64,000 nucleotides of DNA from Actinomadura sp. K4S16. Lineage in GTDB: Bacteria > Actinomycetota > Actinomycetes > Streptosporangiales > Streptosporangiaceae. Shown piece after piece: positions 61,309-64,000 of this stretch. How positions within the stretch are numbered: the first letter of the stretch is position 1; every line of letters begins with the position of its first letter. The translations under genes and the position numbers were made by a program. The DNA lies in NCBI RefSeq assembly GCF_008327685.1, contig NZ_BDDE01000016.1, forward strand, positions 310,001 to 374,000, given 5' to 3'. The notes under the pieces are model-generated. The model was not told where the DNA came from. It did not search any database and worked only from the letters and a program-made list of their open reading frames with translations.

Positions 61309-62127
61309 TCAGCCTTCAGTTGATCTTTTGATGCCGCATGCCAAGATCATCCCAGTATAGCCCGGACGGATCGGCTTTTCCTCCGCGCTCAACCGCTTCA
61401 CGTGGTGCAGTTGTGTGCAAAAAGGCATAGAAGCGACGACATCCTCGATGGATATCGCCACGGCCGGAAAGTCTTGATCGCCGACCCGCCAGCCTTCGGA
61501 GTTCTCCATGAACGCGACGGCGAACGGAGCACCCGGCCGGAGTGCCATGACGAACCGCGCGAGCGCCGCTTCGAACTCCTCCCTGTCCCCGGATATGGAT
61601 TCGGCGACGAAGAACATCGTGCCGACGTCCCACTGCTCGCCGGGGAGGTCGAAGACCGACGCCTGCTTGATCTCGATCCGGGTGCGGGCCCTGATGGCCT
61701 CGTGCAACGGGCCGGCGGCCGCGTACGCGGGGATCTTGGCGAACTCGTCCCAGAAGGGGGTCCAGGCGTCCAACGAGCCGCCGAGCTCGCGCGTGAGCCA
61801 GTTGATGCTGGAGGGGGACATGTCGATCAGCGTCAGCGCGGAGCAAAAGGGGAGCATGGAGAAGGCGGGATAGAGATTGGCCCCGGTGCCGACATCGACG
61901 CCTTGGAGGTCGGTTCTACCCTGAAGGTGGTCGACCATGAAGGAACCGACCATTGCGACGAAGCTCAGATCGTCCCCGTGCGGTTCCTGGTAGTTGGACC
62001 TCCAGTAGGCCGGCAAGTCCATCTGGTTCCACGAAACGTCTCGGTTGAAACTTGAATTCGCTGACCGTTCCTGGCCAAGATCAGTTTCGCGATGCCTGGG
62101 CAATAGTCCTCCCGAAGCTTCCCGCAT
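61309..62127 (-). CDS. SCO2525 family SAM-dependent methyltransferase
   Basis: 272 residues. The class I SAM motif is GVDVGTGANLYPAFSML, with DMSPSSINWL after strand 2 and TMFFVAESISGDREEF at motif III. The N-terminal NRDVSWNQMDLPAYWRSNYQE and overall layout resemble the NNMT/PNMT/TEMT small-molecule N-methyltransferase group. First gene of the cassette. ATG 62127 is very close to a predicted promoter; a TTG codon eight residues later with GGAGG upstream is an alternative start. Confidence 0.85.
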   Translation of the reverse strand: MREASGGLLPRHRETDLGQERSANSSFNRDVSWNQMDLPAYWRSNYQEPHGDDLSFVAMVGSFMVDHLQGRTDLQGVDVGTGANLYPAFSMLPFCSALTLIDMSPSSINWLTRELGGSLDAWTPFWDEFAKIPAYAAAGPLHEAIRARTRIEIKQASVFDLPGEQWDVGTMFFVAESISGDREEFEAALARFVMALRPGAPFAVAFMENSEGWRVGDQDFPAVAISIEDVVASMPFCTQLHHVKRLSAEEKPIRPGYTGMILACGIKRSTEG

Positions 62128-62139
62128 ACATTGTAGAAA

Positions 62140-62168
62140 TGTATACGTGATCGCGCATCTTGGATCAA
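62140..62168 (-). promoter_or_regulatory. Predicted promoter of the SCO2525-SCO2521 operon
   Basis: On the minus strand, -35 TTGATC (62168-62163), 17-bp spacer, -10 TATACA (62145-62140). Transcription would start a few bases before ATG 62127. TACATT-GTAGA-AATGTA (62127-62143) is an inverted repeat over the start region and could bind a regulator. Confidence 0.5.
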
Positions 62169-62193
62169 GAGCATCGACCACAGGCAGGTGGGC

Positions 62194-62973
62194 ATGTCCG
62201 CTTTTGTAATCCGGGAACTGCGGGAGCTCGATGAGCTGGCCGCGGCCTGCGAGTTGTTCGACCGGATCTGGGGGTTCGAGGACGGCGCACTCTCGATCCT
62301 CCGGGAGATCATGCGCGGATACGCGTATGAGGGGAACTACGTCGCCGGAGCGTTTCTCGACGGCGCGCTGGTCGGCGCATCGGTCGGTCACTTCGGCCCG
62401 CCGCACGGCCGGGCGCTCCTGTCGTACGTGACCGGCGCGGTCAAGCCGCACGCCGGCCTGGAACTCAAGCTGCACCAGCGCCGCTGGGCGATGGACCACG
62501 GGATCGAGCGGATCATCTGGACCTTCGATCCGCTCGTACGCCGCAACGCGCACTTCAACCTCGCCAAACTCGGCGCGCGCGCCGAGGCGTACCTCGAGAA
62601 CCACTACGGGCAGATGCCCGACGCCATCAACGGGCATGACCAGTCCGACCGCATCAGGGTCGTCTGGCACATCACGGAGCCCGAGGTGAGAGGGGCGGTC
62701 GACCGGGGCCGGCCAATGCCGATCAAGGTTCCGGCCGACGCGCAGCGGCTGCTGGTCGTCGGGCCGGACGGGGGACCGGAGCTCCGCGTGACGGATTCCG
62801 AGACGGTCCTGCTCGAGGTGCCCCCGGACATCGAGGGCATCCGCATGGCCGGCTCCGACCTGGCCGTCCGCTGGCGCAGAGCGGTGCGGGACACGCTGGG
62901 CCGGCTCGTCGCGGACGGCGGGACCGTCATCGGATTCCATGACAAGGCCAGCTACGTGCTCCAGCAGAAGTGA
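62194..62973 (+). CDS. GNAT-family acyltransferase, COG3375 type
   Basis: 259 residues. AFVIRELRELDELAAACELFDRIWG at the start, AFLDGALVGASVGHFGP, LELKLHQRRWAMDHGIERIIWTFDPLVRRNAHFNLAKLGARAEAYLENHYG and an unusually long C-terminus fit the COG3375 group. These occur with N-acylamino acid racemases and act as N-succinyltransferases in the D- to L-amino acid route of Geobacillus. ATG 62194, divergent from the SCO2525 gene with 66 bases between. Confidence 0.85.
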   Translation: MSAFVIRELRELDELAAACELFDRIWGFEDGALSILREIMRGYAYEGNYVAGAFLDGALVGASVGHFGPPHGRALLSYVTGAVKPHAGLELKLHQRRWAMDHGIERIIWTFDPLVRRNAHFNLAKLGARAEAYLENHYGQMPDAINGHDQSDRIRVVWHITEPEVRGAVDRGRPMPIKVPADAQRLLVVGPDGGPELRVTDSETVLLEVPPDIEGIRMAGSDLAVRWRRAVRDTLGRLVADGGTVIGFHDKASYVLQQK

Positions 62974-63012
62974 TCAGGCTGTGCGAAGCCTCATGTCAGA
63001 AAGTGGTTGAGC

Positions 63013-63945
63013 GTGTCGAGAGAACCCTTACCGTCGATCAGCACCGGCGGCGTGATCAGAAGGGTCGCGGTCGCCACGGCCGCCGGGGCCTTCGCCTTCG
63101 TCATCACGAACTTCGTCGCGGACCAGGACGTCGCCCAGTCGCTCACCCTGTCGGTCCTGATCGGCGGCGTGATCATGCTGGTGCAGCTGCTGATCGACTT
63201 CGACGGCCGGGTCGAGGGGATCGAACGGTGGATGCGCGCGACCGATCTGGCCATCGAGTCCGCGAAGTGGCAGCAGGCACTGGGCGACTCGGCCCTGGAC
63301 CGCGAGGCCTTCACCCGGTTCCGCGAGGCCGTGGTGAACTTCGGCCAGGACTGCCCGCCGCTGATCAGGCGGTTCACCGAGATCCTGGTGAAGGGCGACA
63401 CCGATCTGATCGACAGGCTCAGCCGGGGTGAGGGCGAGGTGACCTGCGACGGCGAAGACCACAACTGGATCCTCCAGCTCACCACCGCCACCATGAAGAC
63501 CCTCGACGCGACCAGCACCACCACGGTCGACGGCAGGGGGGACAACTTCAGCGGGGGCTTCTGGACCAGCGAGCACGGCCGGCGCTACCTCAAGGCCCAG
63601 GTCGAGGCGAAGAACCGGGGAGTGGTCATCCGCCGCCTGTTCATCATGGAGGGCGACCCCGACTTCAACGACGAGGACTTCCGGTCGATCACCCAGGAGC
63701 AGCGCGGCGCCGGAATCGAGGTCAGGGCGCTTCGCTACAACCAGATTCCGGCCATCCTCGACAGTCCGACCGACTTCATCCTCTTCGACGAGGAGGTCGC
63801 GTACGAAGTCGTCCCGGCTTCCAACCGCCAGCTCGGCTTCTTCATGACCCGCCTCCGGACCCGCACCGACTACACCCGCGAGTGCAAGGAACGCTTCGAA
63901 CTCCTCTGGCAACTAGCCGAAGAGAGCTCGCCCGGACGGATGTAG
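63013..63945 (+). CDS. Membrane-anchored protein of unknown function
   Basis: 310 residues from GTG 63013 (TTG 63007 possible). Two membrane helices at the N-terminus (VAVATAAGAFAFVITNFVA; SLTLSVLIGGVIMLVQLLI), a helical linker, then a cytosolic domain with YLKAQVEAKNRGVVIRRLFIM, QEQRGAGIEVRALRYNQIP and FILFDEEVAYEVVP. The RGV-IRRLFI / GIEVR pattern is reminiscent of PLD-fold-like sensor domains, but no HxK motif is present. It lies 39 bases after the GNAT gene. Confidence 0.75.
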   Translation: MSREPLPSISTGGVIRRVAVATAAGAFAFVITNFVADQDVAQSLTLSVLIGGVIMLVQLLIDFDGRVEGIERWMRATDLAIESAKWQQALGDSALDREAFTRFREAVVNFGQDCPPLIRRFTEILVKGDTDLIDRLSRGEGEVTCDGEDHNWILQLTTATMKTLDATSTTTVDGRGDNFSGGFWTSEHGRRYLKAQVEAKNRGVVIRRLFIMEGDPDFNDEDFRSITQEQRGAGIEVRALRYNQIPAILDSPTDFILFDEEVAYEVVPASNRQLGFFMTRLRTRTDYTRECKERFELLWQLAEESSPGRM

Positions 63946-64000
63946 CCCCGCTTCCAGCGGGAGGGGAGAACGCGGTATCCCGGCGCGGCAGTATTGTGTG

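Overview
The window is about 64 kb of very GC-rich DNA. It has many GTG starts, short or overlapping gene junctions, Tat and lipoprotein signals, and an intact SCO2521-SCO2525 gene set, which was named in Streptomyces coelicolor. This points to a chromosome segment of a filamentous actinomycete, possibly Streptosporangiales/Thermomonosporaceae (Actinomadura-like); that placement is inference. I see no rRNA, tRNA, CRISPR array or intact insertion sequence.

Region 1 (1-15.1 kb) looks like a protein and proline-peptide degradation island. After the tail of a glycoside-hydrolase-like gene come a secreted S33 peptidase, a secreted M9 collagenase with PKD and PPC domains, a complete dipeptide ABC transporter (DppABCDF-like), an Xaa-Pro aminopeptidase, a secreted S1 protease and a GntR regulator. 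A shared operator-like motif (core TTGCASTGTA, plus GTGAAATTG) sits in front of the S33 gene, in the transporter/aminopeptidase divergent region and in front of the S1 protease. This suggests one regulon for external collagen-like protein: cut it, import the peptides, trim at proline.

Region 2 (15.2-30.7 kb) holds a LysR gene, an anti-sigma-type ATPase, two more GntR genes, and an operon gcvPA-gcvPB-AcoX-like kinase-SDR-GntR that lacks gcvT and gcvH. Divergent from it is a sugar ABC uptake operon with a GH42 beta-galactosidase and a secreted GH63-like enzyme. Region 3 (30.7-33.5 kb) has a DUF574-type methyltransferase, a 54-residue acidic peptide coupled to a CHAP/peptidoglycan-binding protein, and an alpha/beta hydrolase.

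Region 4 (33.6-41.7 kb) is a sterol/steroid-type oxidation island: a clear CYP51 with its 3Fe-4S ferredoxin, SnoaL-like protein, dihydrodipicolinate-reductase-like protein, SDR and KstD-like flavoprotein. Divergent from it are an F420-type luciferase-like enzyme and an unknown 416-residue protein. Two KstR-like operator sites lie between the arms. Region 5 (41.9-45.7 kb) has small proteins, a secreted Cys-rich peptide, and a two-gene module of a TPR/Clp-N protein and a membrane protein with a TIR-like cytosolic domain. Region 6 (45.8-53.4 kb) is a sugar-type ABC transporter in one operon with a CocE-type esterase, divergent from a second esterase and a PucR-type regulator.

Region 7 (53.4-64 kb) begins with an N-acylamino acid racemase/OSBS and a D-amino-acid-oxidase-like flavoprotein. 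A gene-poor, AT-richer 0.9 kb gap with a possible transposase remnant lies between them. Next is the five-gene SCO2521-SCO2525 cassette (SAM methyltransferase, large helical protein, ParA-like protein with an altered Walker A, two unknown proteins), tightly coupled and of unknown function. It is followed by a COG3375-type GNAT acyltransferase, the expected partner of the racemase, and a membrane-anchored unknown protein. Several convergent gene pairs share long, almost loopless perfect palindromes as likely bidirectional terminators, the largest being 54 bp with no mismatch at 56583-56636.
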